Both the position numbers and the translations under genes were made by a program. A stretch of DNA of 64,000 nt from Arbacia lixula (Eukaryota; Echinodermata; Echinoidea; Arbacioida; Arbaciidae), in NCBI GenBank assembly GCA_963669155.1, contig CAVLGW020000049.1:1-64000 (forward strand), given 5' to 3'. The notes under the pieces were generated by a model. It made no database searches. It saw only the letters and a program-made list of their open reading frames with translations, and had not been told where the DNA came from. Positions 20,514 to 30,782 of the stretch are shown piece by piece; position 1 is the stretch's first letter; every line of letters starts with the position of its first letter.

Positions 20514-20733
20514 TGTAGGAGAGTGAATTTTGAGAATTCTCCCTTTTAAGTCAAAACAAAAGGTGGACAGCGAAAAGTAGTGGCCGACCGCTTTTGAAAC
20601 TTCCATTTTGAGTAAGAATCAAACTTACATGTACACCTCTTTTGCTGTTTGCGCCGCCGAAATTCATCATGGACCGCAACTGCTAATAGAGTAATGTAGG
20701 AGAGTGAATTTTGAGAATTCTCCCTTTTAAGTC
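20514..20733 (+). repeat. 39-nt duplication flanking a 142-nt foreign insert (collage LTR)
   Basis: TGTAGGAGAGTGAATTTTGA and the 19 bases after it are repeated at 20514-20552 and 20695-20733. Between them, 20553-20694 holds sequence found in no other part of the family except LTR C. The direct repeat is too long for an LTR-element target duplication and has the look of a template-switch or repair duplication. Confidence 0.85.
20553..20694 (-). other. Foreign 142-nt insert, possible host exon fragment
   Basis: The sequence is less AT-rich than the LTR around it. On the minus strand an ATG at 20670 opens 39 codons (MMNFGGANSKRG...) to a stop at the insert edge, and a GTAAGT donor-like motif follows 14 codons in. 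That resembles a first coding exon with its donor, but the open stretch is short and could be chance. The product is not recognised. The same insert is at 31911-32052. Confidence 0.35.
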
Positions 20734-21287
20734 TGTGGAATGCAGGTCAGGGAGTCAGGTCGGTACATGGAATGTTTATGGAAAGTGAACCTCATCACGT
20801 AGCATTGATGCTAGGAAAAATATAGTTCCTGGTTAAGATGTTGTCATAAGTGTGTCTCTAAATATCAAACAAAACAAAAAAAAAACAAAACAAAACAAAA
20901 CAAAACATAAGTGTGTCTCTAAATATCAAACAAAACAAAACAAAACAAAACAAAACAAAACAAAACAAAAAAAAGGAGGATGAATATTTGCACTCAGAGT
21001 GGGTGATTGGGTCATCCTCTGGGGCAAGAATCTTAAGAGAGTACGTGCAAGATACGCAATTTGGCATTGCTGGGTGAAAGACACTGAGAGTGTAGTACAA
21101 GCAATCGTTCGAGGAGCTGGATGGTTGGGCAGGCTTAGGAGGTTTCTATCAAGGGAGACTGTGCGGTTTGCCGGTGTTGCCAAGCTGTGGGTGACACGGA
21201 GTCAGAACTCTGAGCAGTGGAGGTTCCAGCTGGAGGGGTAGCGTACTGGTCTGGGCGTATAACCAGTGTGAGGAGGACCTCAGTTGG

Positions 21288-21590
21288 AGGTTTTTTTTTT
21301 GTGCATACTTAGGTCGCAAGTGCCACCAATAAAACAACCCACCCCTTCAAATTCGAGTGTCAGCGTCTTCTATCTGTCGTGCCTCATCCTGACAACCCCC
21401 CCCCCCCTCTAGACTACGACAAATGGGTTCGAATCCCACTCCTGACACCATTTGTCGTAGTCTAGAGGGGGGGGGGGGGGGGTTGTCAGGATGAGGCACG
21501 ACAGATAGAAGACGCTGACACTCGAATTTGAAGGGGTGGGTTGTTTTATTGGTGGCACTTGCGACCTAAGTATGCACAAAAAAAAAACCT
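21288..21590. repeat. Inverted repeat of LTR exon 4 around a tRNA spacer
   Basis: Exon 4 of the processed LTR (21288-21423) and the end of inverted LTR G (21451 to about 21590) are inverted copies of each other, separated by the 27-nt tRNA piece. Symmetry stops at 21287, where the left arm enters exon 3 and the right arm continues into intron 3. C-tracts differ (12 against 16). Confidence 0.85.
21424..21450 (+). other. Captured 27-nt 3' end of tRNA-Leu at an inverted LTR-LTR joint
   Basis: TGGGTTCGAATCCCACTCCT followed by GACACCA is the 3' end of the primer tRNA in sense orientation: the T-arm except its first base, then the acceptor strand and CCA. It separates two LTR ends that point at each other (ACGACAAA and TTTGTCGT). 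It exceeds the 19-nt binding site by eight bases. Read on the minus strand it extends LTR G by a tRNA complement. Confidence 0.85.
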
Positions 21591-24500
21591 CTGCCAGAGC
21601 AGAAAAAGACAACAAGAAGAGAGCATAATCAACACATGATCATGATACAAATCTTAGACATCCTTTCTAACTTTGAAAAGCGCAACATGTCATACTTAAC
21701 TCAACTAAACCCAACCAGATTAATATGAAGCCTGAGAATATTAATCTTCTAAATTCAAACCTTAACAATCACTTGGCATCACATCACAGCCTCTTTCTCC
21801 AGACTAGAAAAGCTCTCATTAAACATTTTGATCCTGTAAATGAGTGACCCGAAACAACTTCCTATTTGTCAACATAATTCTATACAATCACATGATCTGT
21901 AATTATTGAAGTCATGAATCATGAGGTTAAGTACATACAACTACAAAACATTAACTCATCATTATTATTACCTACTATTTGCATTTTTAATCAATCACCT
22001 TAACCCTTTAAACATTATTCAGAACATCACTCGACTGTAAGAACAAATTTTTCTTAATGAAGGCCATAAATAGCAATAACAATAATAAGACATAAACAGT
22101 TGAATCTGTTTGGCCATCCTGACTCACAACTCACCCAACTGAGGTCCTCCTCACACTGGTTATACGCCCAGACCAGTACGCTACCCCTCCAGCTGGAACC
22201 TAAATATAATACAATAAATCCTAATGATTGTAAAGTACTCAAATAATTCCCCTTGTTTAACAATAAACATCAACGGTCCGAACTGAACCACCATCGACCC
22301 ATCCATGCACGTTTATGCATATTAATCATTCACAATAATCAGACAGAAATACTCTAATGCTTTCCAGGGCCTACATGAGCATTTGTCATCTTTAACAAAC
22401 AACATATAATAATGTACAACATTATCATAATTGAAGTGCTAATGTAACTTTACCAGTGGCCATAGTTCACACTCACATTGAGTATTATACCTGCTCCTTA
22501 TCAGTAGTTGGAATAATCTTTCTGAGTCTTCTCCTTTATCTACATCACTTCCAGAAGTATATATGTAGTACTCTTAATATCAGGGCACAACAAACATGCT
22601 TTTCTCTGTTATGATATTTCTGCTCCCTTATCGAACTCACAACAAAATGATATAAGTATTAACACATGCCTACTCAATTATCGCACGTAAGTTCCTGATG
22701 TCTACAACGAAACAAATGCAACATGCGAACTATATGGGATATACTGCGATTGTACAATACCCATCTGCCCTCAATTCATGATACTAATAACATCCTCAAC
22801 GTTGGGTCAACATTATAATCTAATTGTGTCCTTATAAGCATTCCCGTATCTCAACACATCAAAATTACTCATCTGAATCATGTATAAGATTATAATAAGA
22901 CTACAATATCAATCCAGTTGTTAATCACAAAATAAACTGACATTACACAACTTTATAACATTACACTATGGTCAGCATTACATTCGATCTCCCCAACCAT
23001 TCTTCCTGAATACATTTCACATGAAATGTTAACATACCTCCACTGCTCAGAGTTCTGACTCCGTGTCACCCACAGCTTGGCAACACCGGCAAACCGCACA
23101 GTCTCCCTTGATAGAAACCTTTTTTTAATCGAAATAACAATGCCTAATAAGTAACGAAACCCTAGGTCCAATTCCTTAACTCTAGTTAAGAATACCTGTA
23201 CAACACATTATTATAGGATCAACTTCTATACCATGAGATCTGAGATTCAGAATCCCTCTCAACGTACAATAGTTATATCATCCTATTAATAACTACAAGA
23301 TGGATGGTCTGAGAGCATAGACTACCCCAGGTTTAAAGCTGCACTCCGCCTATGCCAGACACACACGTATGCTTCCCCAACATCACTGTGTAAACAATTC
23401 CTACCCTGTGCACCCGAATGAGCACTACACATGGCATCCCAATTGAACTGCCCCAATTGAGTAACAACCTCTATAATCACATAATTATTAATACAATACT
23501 GTACTGTGAACAATTTAATGAGAATCATTCATGGTCACCTTCCCATCCACATTATTTATATTCACTACTAAACTAGGATTCGAGTATAGCTTGGACGTAC
23601 ATGTAATACAAACTTTGGGCATAGTATAAAATGCACACCCACCACAGCCTGTACCCCCATGCTCTGTGTATTCTACACGCAATTCTGTACACACGATACG
23701 CATACACGATGCGATCCTGCCTAAAACAATAGTGCTATGACTGTGTATACAAGGCATGCATGAAGCTACACGTGTACGCACTTGCAAAGCTTTAACTTGC
23801 AAAGCTCATTTCTCTCCATATATCTACCCTTATCTTCAACACTAAATTAGTACAATGTAATGTTTTAACTGTGCAATACATAGAGTGGTAAAACATACCT
23901 CCTAAGCCTGCCCAACCAAGCTCTTGTTAACTCTTCCAGCTCCTCGAACGATTGCTTGTACTACACTCTCAGTGTCTTTCACCCAGCAATGCCAAATTGC
24001 GTATCTTGCACGTACTCTCTTAAGATTCTTGCCCCAGAGGATGACCCAATCACCCACTCTGAGTGCAAATATTCATCCTCCTTTTTTTTTGTTTTGTTTT
24101 GTTTTGTTTTGTTTTGTTTTGTTTTGTTTGATATTTAGAGACACACTTATGTTTTGTTTTGTTTTGTTTTGTTTTTTTTGTTTTGTTTGATATTTAGAGA
24201 CACACTTATGACAACATCTTAAGTACTATCACCACAATAATACTTATCATCATGTTCACAACAATGAAACATTTAACCAGGAACTATATTTTTCCTAGCA
24301 TCAATGCTACGTGATGAGGTTCACTTTCCATAAACATTCCATGTACCGACCTGACTCCCTGACCTGCATTCCACAGACTTAAAGGGAGAATTCTCAAAAT
24401 TCACTCTCCTACAATCCATCCTGACAAATGGTATGACTGACCTCACTCATACAACATGGTTTCTTAACACCTATACATCAAGCCTTGCACCACTGGCCTT

Positions 24501-24869
24501 CAAGGGTACTAAGACATTAACATCTCTACTACTGGGTACACCTCTATCTTACTTAGTACAGATGTATAGCTATCTGAATATCCCAAAATATTGTTATGTG
24601 GATATTACCCATTCAGCACATTTATGGCAAAACAAAGTTATCAATCTGTCAAGCCCACAAGGTCATTAAACAGACCCCCACTCTTTTGGGCAAGCCCCAC
24701 CAAAGCCGTGATAACAAACCCCCTCCTTGGAGAGGACATCAAGAGTCTCTCTATTTACCATCAGTCACCTTATTAAGGTCACGAAGAGAAAGTCGTTGGG
24801 GGTAAAAGGAAACAACTCAGTAGACCACGGGTCTTTACTAGTTGCGAAGAAATGTTTGAATGACATGAC
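21453..24869 (-). repeat. Inverted partial LTR G, intron-bearing
   Basis: A minus-strand LTR of the A subtype. Its 3' terminus is at 21453 and its introns are intact; it stops at 24869 before reaching the LTR 5' end. It lacks the 142-nt insert. It has no attached internal region on either side, so it is a lone LTR piece, probably from a cDNA end with the tRNA still attached. Confidence 0.87.
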
Positions 24870-24885
24870 TCTTCCAGCCATTCGA
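24868..24885 (-). other. 18-nt gag scrap filling a junction
   Basis: ACTCTTCCAGCCATTCGA matches the minus strand of the gag region (as at 43169-43186) and sits between inverted LTR G and the LTR-end stub of unit C. Overlaps with its neighbours are one or two bases. Short templated filler of this kind is typical of end joining or polymerase template switching. Confidence 0.75.
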
Positions 24886-24892
24886 CGACAAA

Positions 24893-25215
24893 TGGTGTCA
24901 GGAGTGGGATTGGGTCAACGGCATAGCGCGACATCGCAGTGAGGGACAGGAAGCGACTACCCGGCGGACGAGGGAGACAGAGCAAGAAAGAAAAAAAAAA
25001 CCTTCAACTGGAGGTGATGTTAGGGAGAGTGTAAGATATTGAGTTATAGATTCATGAGACTGTATTTTGTTCTCCCATTGTAAACCAACAGGTTACCTGG
25101 TCGATTAATTAACATCTTTTCCACTATAAACCAGCAGGTTACCTGGTCGATTAATTAATATTTTTTTCTCACTGTAAACCAGCAGCTTCTGGATTGTAAT
25201 CAAACAATAAGAAAT
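24893..25215 (+). other. Primer-binding site and leader of unit C
   Basis: The 19-nt tRNA-Leu site (24893-24911) is followed by a leader of the B/E type with a short A-run and the three repeats (25079-25192) before the gag ATG. Confidence 0.8.
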
Positions 25216-28200
25216 ATGGCAAGCCGTAGATCAAGCAGAAGGCAAGAGTCACCCCCAGCAGATACACCGGAAGCAGGCTTAGCTGGTATGATCGATGCGT
25301 TGACGGGCGCATTCCAAAACATTTCAGCCTCTAGGGGATTACCCACACTGAAGTTGACGAAGTTCAGGGGCCTCCCGCAGAGATCCGGTGACCCAACTGT
25401 CATCGAATGGCTGGAAGAGTATGAAGATTACTGCAATTATTATAAGTTGAACCCACAAGAGAAGACCCAGGTGCTCCTAACACATCTTGCAGACTGCGCC
25501 AAGGACGAGGTGCGATGTCACGACCCGGAAACAAGAGGAGATAGCAGCGCTTTGAAGGCTATCCTTATCTCGAGGTTCGGGAAGAAGGAAGGTGTGCAAC
25601 CGTTGACCAGTCAACTCCATGCCCGAGTGCAGAAGCCAGGGGAATCACTTGCGGAGTTTAGCAGTTCTCTCCTTCGCCTGTATGATAGAATGGAAAGTGC
25701 GGCTTTGGTTGATGAGAAGGAGGCACTGGCCAAAATGAAGGACAGCACCTTGAAGGAGCGATTCATCACTGGGGTCAAGGATCGACACTTCCAAAGAGAG
25801 CTCAGGCGGACTGCCCTATCAAACCCTAGGATGTCTTTTCTGGATTTCAGGAAGGAGGTGCTGGATCTCTTCCAAGATGAAGATTTTACTCCCCCACGGG
25901 CCACCATTAGGGAAGTAGAAATCGAAGCACAGCGGGTTTCATCTCACCCCATAGAGGATCCCACAGTGCAATCCATGAGGAGTGAGATATCAGAACTTCG
26001 GGACGCATTGAAAGAAGTGATACAGGTAGTGAAGACGATGGAATCTGGCCCACCGAGGAGACGTCCAGGTACTGAGTTTTGCTATAATTGTCATCGACGG
26101 GGTCACTTTAAGAGAGAGTGCCCGTCGCCTCCCCTGTGTTATGGTTGCAAACAATTCGGACACATCCGCAGAGACTGCCCATTGGAGAACAACCATCAGG
26201 CACCAGCTCAATCTCATGGCGATGCACCCAACATGGAGGAGCCCCAGCCACAAGGAAGGGTCAGAGCTGTCCGGCATCAAGAGGAAACCAATTTGACTCC
26301 TCAGCTTGTCTCGCAGAGTCCTAGGGCTGAAGTTCAGATAGCAGGGGTGAGCACCATCTGTGTACTGGATACGGGGGCGGAGGCGAGCCTCATCCCTTCA
26401 TCCTTCTACAATAAGCATCTGAAAGGTCACGTACCATTGGATGGGGACGGCGCTGGTGTGAGGGTAGTCGGCGTGACGGGGAGTATCCTTCCCATCATTG
26501 GGTACATTCGGGCGCCAGTTGTTGTTGACAGGAAGTCCACTGAAGTAGGGTTCCTCATCGTGGAAGACACTGCAAAGAAGGTTGAATGGAAGAAAGAGAG
26601 CTCGGTGATCTTAGGCTGCAATGCTCTCCGCATGCTGCTTCAAGGGGATCTCCAAGGGAGTGAAGGCTGGAACTTTGTGGAGAAGACTCTTGAGCTACAA
26701 CAGTCTACACAGGCTGCCAGTGCACTCCTTGTCATGAGTGACGACGAAATTATTCCTCCCCTAACCGTACGTAGGATTGAATGCAGAATAGAGGACTCTG
26801 GGGCGCTGCATGGGATGGATGTACTGGTGGAGCCACTCGCCTCTCCGAAGGGTTATCTTGATAAAAACCACCTTGATGTTTACGATGGATGCATGCATGT
26901 CAGTGGCCCGAGACTTGAGGTAACTGTGGCCAATCGATCGTCAGAACTGAAGACGATCAACCAAGGCACTGTTGTAGCATCTGTAGTCGAGGTAGCTGAT
27001 CGAGAAGAGATTTATGTTGTAGAGAGGGATGGTGTGATTGAGGTCAACATCGCAGATGTAACCGCTGAAGTAGGGGCAGGGGCTTTGTTGGGAGTGGAAG
27101 ACGACACTAATGCTGAGGTGGATCAGATGAGGGAAGGACAGTACATCTGCCAAGACGGGAGTAGACTGGAGTTACCAACTGGGGTGAATCTGGACCACCT
27201 TAAACCAGATCATGCAGATGTAATCGCCAGACTAGTATCTCAGCACTCGCAGGCATTTGCCCGATCAGATATGGACTTGGGATGTTGCACAGTGATCCCC
27301 CATCAGGTTCGCACCCAGGACGGACCACCTATCCGGCTCCCCTATCGGCGCATTCCACCAAACCACGTCCCGGAGATGAAGGCTCTGCTGCAGGAGATGC
27401 TGGATAAAGGCATAATCAGACGATCCAACAGCCCTTTCGCAAGTCCAGTAGTGCCAATCCGCAAGAAAGATGGTTCTCTTAGAATATGCATCGACTACCG
27501 CCAGTTAAACAAGAGGATCATTCGAGATTCCTTCCCCCTTCCTCGAATTGATGAGACTCTTGAAGCATTGGGAGGGGCCAAGTTCTTCAGTTCCCTTGAC
27601 CTTGCAAACGGCTATTTTCAAATAGCTATGGAGGATGGTTCCATCGAGAAGACAGCTTTCAGGGTCCCATGGGGCCTTTTCGAATTCTTGAGGATGCCTC
27701 AGGGGCTAGCCAACAGCCCTAGCACGTTTCAGAGAGTAATGGAACTGGTTCTGGGAGATCTGAATCTGACCAATCTAGTCATCTACTTGGATGACATCCT
27801 TGTCTTTTCGAGGACCCTAGACGATCACGTCGCCAGACTTAAGGTAGTGTTTGATCGACTGACAGAGTACGGGTTGAAGTTAAAGGGGAGGAAGTGTCAG
27901 TTTCTTCAAGAGGAGGTACATCATCTGGGGCACGTGGTGTCTGCATCAGGAATTTCGGTCGATCCCAAGAAGATTGAGACGATAAGGAGCTGGCCTACCC
28001 CTACATGTATCAAAGAGTTGCGCTCGTTTTTAGGCATGGCATCGTACTATCGCAGGTTTGTCGCAGGGTTCGCTGGGATCGCAGCCCCATTACATGCACT
28101 GGTAGGGAAGTGCCAACTTGGGTCCAAGAAGTCCAAGAGAAGACATGGTGATAGTGTACAGGAGTTTGTATGGTCGGAAGAGGCACAGCAGGCATTTGAC

Positions 28201-30291
28201 AGTTTGAAGAGTGCGATGACGACTACCCCAGTCCTTGGATATCCTCAGTTCGACAAGCCTTTTGTAGTGGAAATAGATGCATCACTACAAGGGTTGGGAG
28301 CTTGTCTTTCTCAACGTGGCGATGACGGGAAACTACACCCTCTGGTGTATGCAAGTCGAGGACTGAGAGATGTGGAGAAGAACTACCCTGACTACTCCAG
28401 CTTTAAGCTAGAGCTTTTGGGTCTGAAGTGGGCCATCGCAGACAAGTTTCGAGAATACCTCATAGGGAGTACGACTGAAGTCCGGACCGATCATAATCCT
28501 TTGGCACACCTGGATACTGCGAAGTTAGGAGCTACAGAGCAACGATGGGTCGCACAGCTGGCACCCTTTGATCTGCAGATCAAGTACCTACCCGGGAGAC
28601 AGAACAGATGTGCAGATGCTCTAAGTAGGCGCCCAAATGAAGAGGAGGAAGCATGCCCGCCTACCATAGAGGATGTGTTATGTTGTTCAGCAATGCCAGT
28701 GGAGGTGCATGCACAAGCGGGTAAACCACAACGACCAGCCAAGATGGTGGAGCCGAATACACATGTATCTACTGTTCTCCCATCCTTTAGTCTACCACAG
28801 CTGTCGGAACTCCAACAGAAAGACGACAGTCTTGGCACGGTCTGGGAGTATTGGAGACAAGGGTGGAAGCCTGGAGATCCACTACCAGAGGAGGCATCGG
28901 TGAGAGGGTGGATGAGAGAGTGGAAGCACCTAGTGGAGAGTGATGGTATACTCTACCGGCGAGCGTTGGTGCAAGGTGAAATTTTGAAACAGTTACTTGT
29001 GCCAACCAAGATGAGGCAGACTATTCTAGAAACGGTTCATAATAAATGGGGGCATCAGGGCGTGACAAGGACCTTGGGACTGCTGCAGCGAAGATGCTTC
29101 TGGCCGGGTCTCCATGCTGATGTTCGCCATTATATCAAGATGTGCTTCAACTGTACAGTAGCGAAAGCACCGACCCCAACCGTGAGGAATCCGATGCGCC
29201 ACCTGCTTGCGTTCAGGCCATTGGAGATTTTGGCCATAGACTTCTTGAAGATGGATCGGGGACGAGGAGGATATGAGGATATCCTAGTACTAACCGATGT
29301 CTACAGCAAGTACGCCCAAGCGATCCCATGCAAAGATCAAAGTGCACGGACGGTAGCAAAGGTCCTCAGAGATGTGTGGTTTGTCCACTACGGGATACCC
29401 CTTCGAATCCACTCCGATCAGGGACGAGACTTCGAGAGTCATCTGATAAAGGAGGTCTGCGCTTTGTATGGTGTGAAGAAATCTCGTACCACCCCCTATC
29501 ACCCGGAGGGGAATGGACAGGTAGAACGCTTTAATAGAACACTCTGTTGCCTGATTCGTTCCATGGACCCAACTGACAGGAAGAACTGGCCGGAAATGAT
29601 TGCCCATCTGGTATTCATCTACAACTCCACACCACATCGATCGACAGGTTATTCGCCATGTAGGCTGATGTATGGCAGGGAACCATGTCTCCCTATAGAC
29701 CAGCTTCTCTCACGAGTGGAAAGAGAGTGGGACCAGGACTTCGTGAAATCGCAGGCTGCAGCCATGACGAAAGTGAATGTCCTCGCGGAGCAGAACTTGA
29801 AGAAAAGAGCGGCCGAAGATAAACAGCGCCATGATCGTAGGGTCGGGCCGTCTAGAATGGAGGTCGGGCAACATGTGCTGTTAAGACAGACGGCATTCAC
29901 CGAGAGACACAAACTTGCTGATAAATTCTTCAGGGACCCTTATGTCATCGTAGGAGTCAATGTGGATGGGGATGTTTGCCACATTCGACCAGTTCATGGA
30001 GGAGATATGAAAACAGTTAATAGAAGACTGTTGACATTGGACCCCAGAAGTGCAGATTGTCATATCAGAATTGACACAGAATCCCAGCCTTCATCTGATA
30101 GTGAGGGAGACGGAGACGAATGGACCTCAAACGATGAGGCTAGAGATGGCGATTTAGGTGAGCCTTCGTGGTTCTCACTTGGTACCGATGAACATGAGCA
30201 AGAAAATGTAACAGTCCCTCGTCGGTCGAAGCGAGTGACCAGAGGGCAACATAGTAATCCTAATCATCTCCCAAAATCAGCGACTCGTTGA
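25216..30291 (+). CDS. Gag-Pol polyprotein, 1,691 aa (unit C)
   Basis: Same length and domain order as the unit B polyprotein: Gag with two CCHC knuckles, DTG protease, YLDD reverse transcriptase, RNase H, HHCC/DD35E integrase, acidic tail. It looks whole. Differences from B are a handful of residues spread over the protein, and the catalytic motifs listed for B are all visible. Start choice follows B: the same leader and ATG context (GAAATATGGCAAG). Confidence 0.95.
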   Translation: MASRRSSRRQESPPADTPEAGLAGMIDALTGAFQNISASRGLPTLKLTKFRGLPQRSGDPTVIEWLEEYEDYCNYYKLNPQEKTQVLLTHLADCAKDEVRCHDPETRGDSSALKAILISRFGKKEGVQPLTSQLHARVQKPGESLAEFSSSLLRLYDRMESAALVDEKEALAKMKDSTLKERFITGVKDRHFQRELRRTALSNPRMSFLDFRKEVLDLFQDEDFTPPRATIREVEIEAQRVSSHPIEDPTVQSMRSEISELRDALKEVIQVVKTMESGPPRRRPGTEFCYNCHRRGHFKRECPSPPLCYGCKQFGHIRRDCPLENNHQAPAQSHGDAPNMEEPQPQGRVRAVRHQEETNLTPQLVSQSPRAEVQIAGVSTICVLDTGAEASLIPSSFYNKHLKGHVPLDGDGAGVRVVGVTGSILPIIGYIRAPVVVDRKSTEVGFLIVEDTAKKVEWKKESSVILGCNALRMLLQGDLQGSEGWNFVEKTLELQQSTQAASALLVMSDDEIIPPLTVRRIECRIEDSGALHGMDVLVEPLASPKGYLDKNHLDVYDGCMHVSGPRLEVTVANRSSELKTINQGTVVASVVEVADREEIYVVERDGVIEVNIADVTAEVGAGALLGVEDDTNAEVDQMREGQYICQDGSRLELPTGVNLDHLKPDHADVIARLVSQHSQAFARSDMDLGCCTVIPHQVRTQDGPPIRLPYRRIPPNHVPEMKALLQEMLDKGIIRRSNSPFASPVVPIRKKDGSLRICIDYRQLNKRIIRDSFPLPRIDETLEALGGAKFFSSLDLANGYFQIAMEDGSIEKTAFRVPWGLFEFLRMPQGLANSPSTFQRVMELVLGDLNLTNLVIYLDDILVFSRTLDDHVARLKVVFDRLTEYGLKLKGRKCQFLQEEVHHLGHVVSASGISVDPKKIETIRSWPTPTCIKELRSFLGMASYYRRFVAGFAGIAAPLHALVGKCQLGSKKSKRRHGDSVQEFVWSEEAQQAFDSLKSAMTTTPVLGYPQFDKPFVVEIDASLQGLGACLSQRGDDGKLHPLVYASRGLRDVEKNYPDYSSFKLELLGLKWAIADKFREYLIGSTTEVRTDHNPLAHLDTAKLGATEQRWVAQLAPFDLQIKYLPGRQNRCADALSRRPNEEEEACPPTIEDVLCCSAMPVEVHAQAGKPQRPAKMVEPNTHVSTVLPSFSLPQLSELQQKDDSLGTVWEYWRQGWKPGDPLPEEASVRGWMREWKHLVESDGILYRRALVQGEILKQLLVPTKMRQTILETVHNKWGHQGVTRTLGLLQRRCFWPGLHADVRHYIKMCFNCTVAKAPTPTVRNPMRHLLAFRPLEILAIDFLKMDRGRGGYEDILVLTDVYSKYAQAIPCKDQSARTVAKVLRDVWFVHYGIPLRIHSDQGRDFESHLIKEVCALYGVKKSRTTPYHPEGNGQVERFNRTLCCLIRSMDPTDRKNWPEMIAHLVFIYNSTPHRSTGYSPCRLMYGREPCLPIDQLLSRVEREWDQDFVKSQAAAMTKVNVLAEQNLKKRAAEDKQRHDRRVGPSRMEVGQHVLLRQTAFTERHKLADKFFRDPYVIVGVNVDGDVCHIRPVHGGDMKTVNRRLLTLDPRSADCHIRIDTESQPSSDSEGDGDEWTSNDEARDGDLGEPSWFSLGTDEHEQENVTVPRRSKRVTRGQHSNPNHLPKSATR

Positions 30292-30782
30292 TGTTAAGTT
30301 TGAGGTTGATCATATTGTTGTGTTGGGATCATGAGTGGTGAATATAGTTCAGCAGTATAGTTGCATTACTCAATGAGACAGAATAGGAGAGTCGTTCATG
30401 TATGTGAAGTTCCTCAGACATGAATTACATTTGATTGTGTGCTACACCCTTTTTGATGACACCAGTGAAGTATGGTGGAAGTGTATGTTTATTTTCTCTC
30501 TTGGCATATGCCGTATTTAGAAACAAAGAAAAAACTGGGAAAGGTATTATTTTAACCTTATTTTAATTTTGATTTAGTTGAAAAGTGAAGAAAGGCTATG
30601 AAAATGTGCTTGGGAGTGCATGTATTGTTTCTCAGGTTTTCTTCCAAATATTTCTTAAACTTACTTTTGTGTTGAATTTCCTCCAATGAGTATTATGTTG
30701 CACTTTATGTTTCCAATCAATTCAGCAGTGTAGGGGAATATCTCTCAAACACCATTAGTGTGAGCAGAAGGAGAGAGAGAGA
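30292..30782 (+). other. 3' UTR and purine tract of unit C
   Basis: Nearly identical to the 3' UTR of unit B. No frame of interest. The purine tract is 30766-30782. Confidence 0.7.

Larger units (their letters stand above)
19425..21421 (+). repeat. Processed LTR lacking all three introns
   Basis: This 1,997-nt LTR runs from TGTGGC to CTACGACA. Compared with LTR C it is collinear, with the same 142-nt insert, until 21141. There exon 1 joins exon 2 (21142-21222), exon 3 (21223-21287) and exon 4 (21288 onward). Each missing interval begins GT and ends AG in the other LTRs. The copy therefore passed through a spliced RNA. It is followed by inverted tRNA sequence. Confidence 0.88.

Noticed and set aside
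20999-21241. Open stretch of about 80 codons crossing two exon joins of the processed LTR
   Set aside because: It starts at GTG, has an in-frame stop upstream without an ATG, and is not open in the A-type LTRs. No family resemblance was seen. Treated as noncoding.
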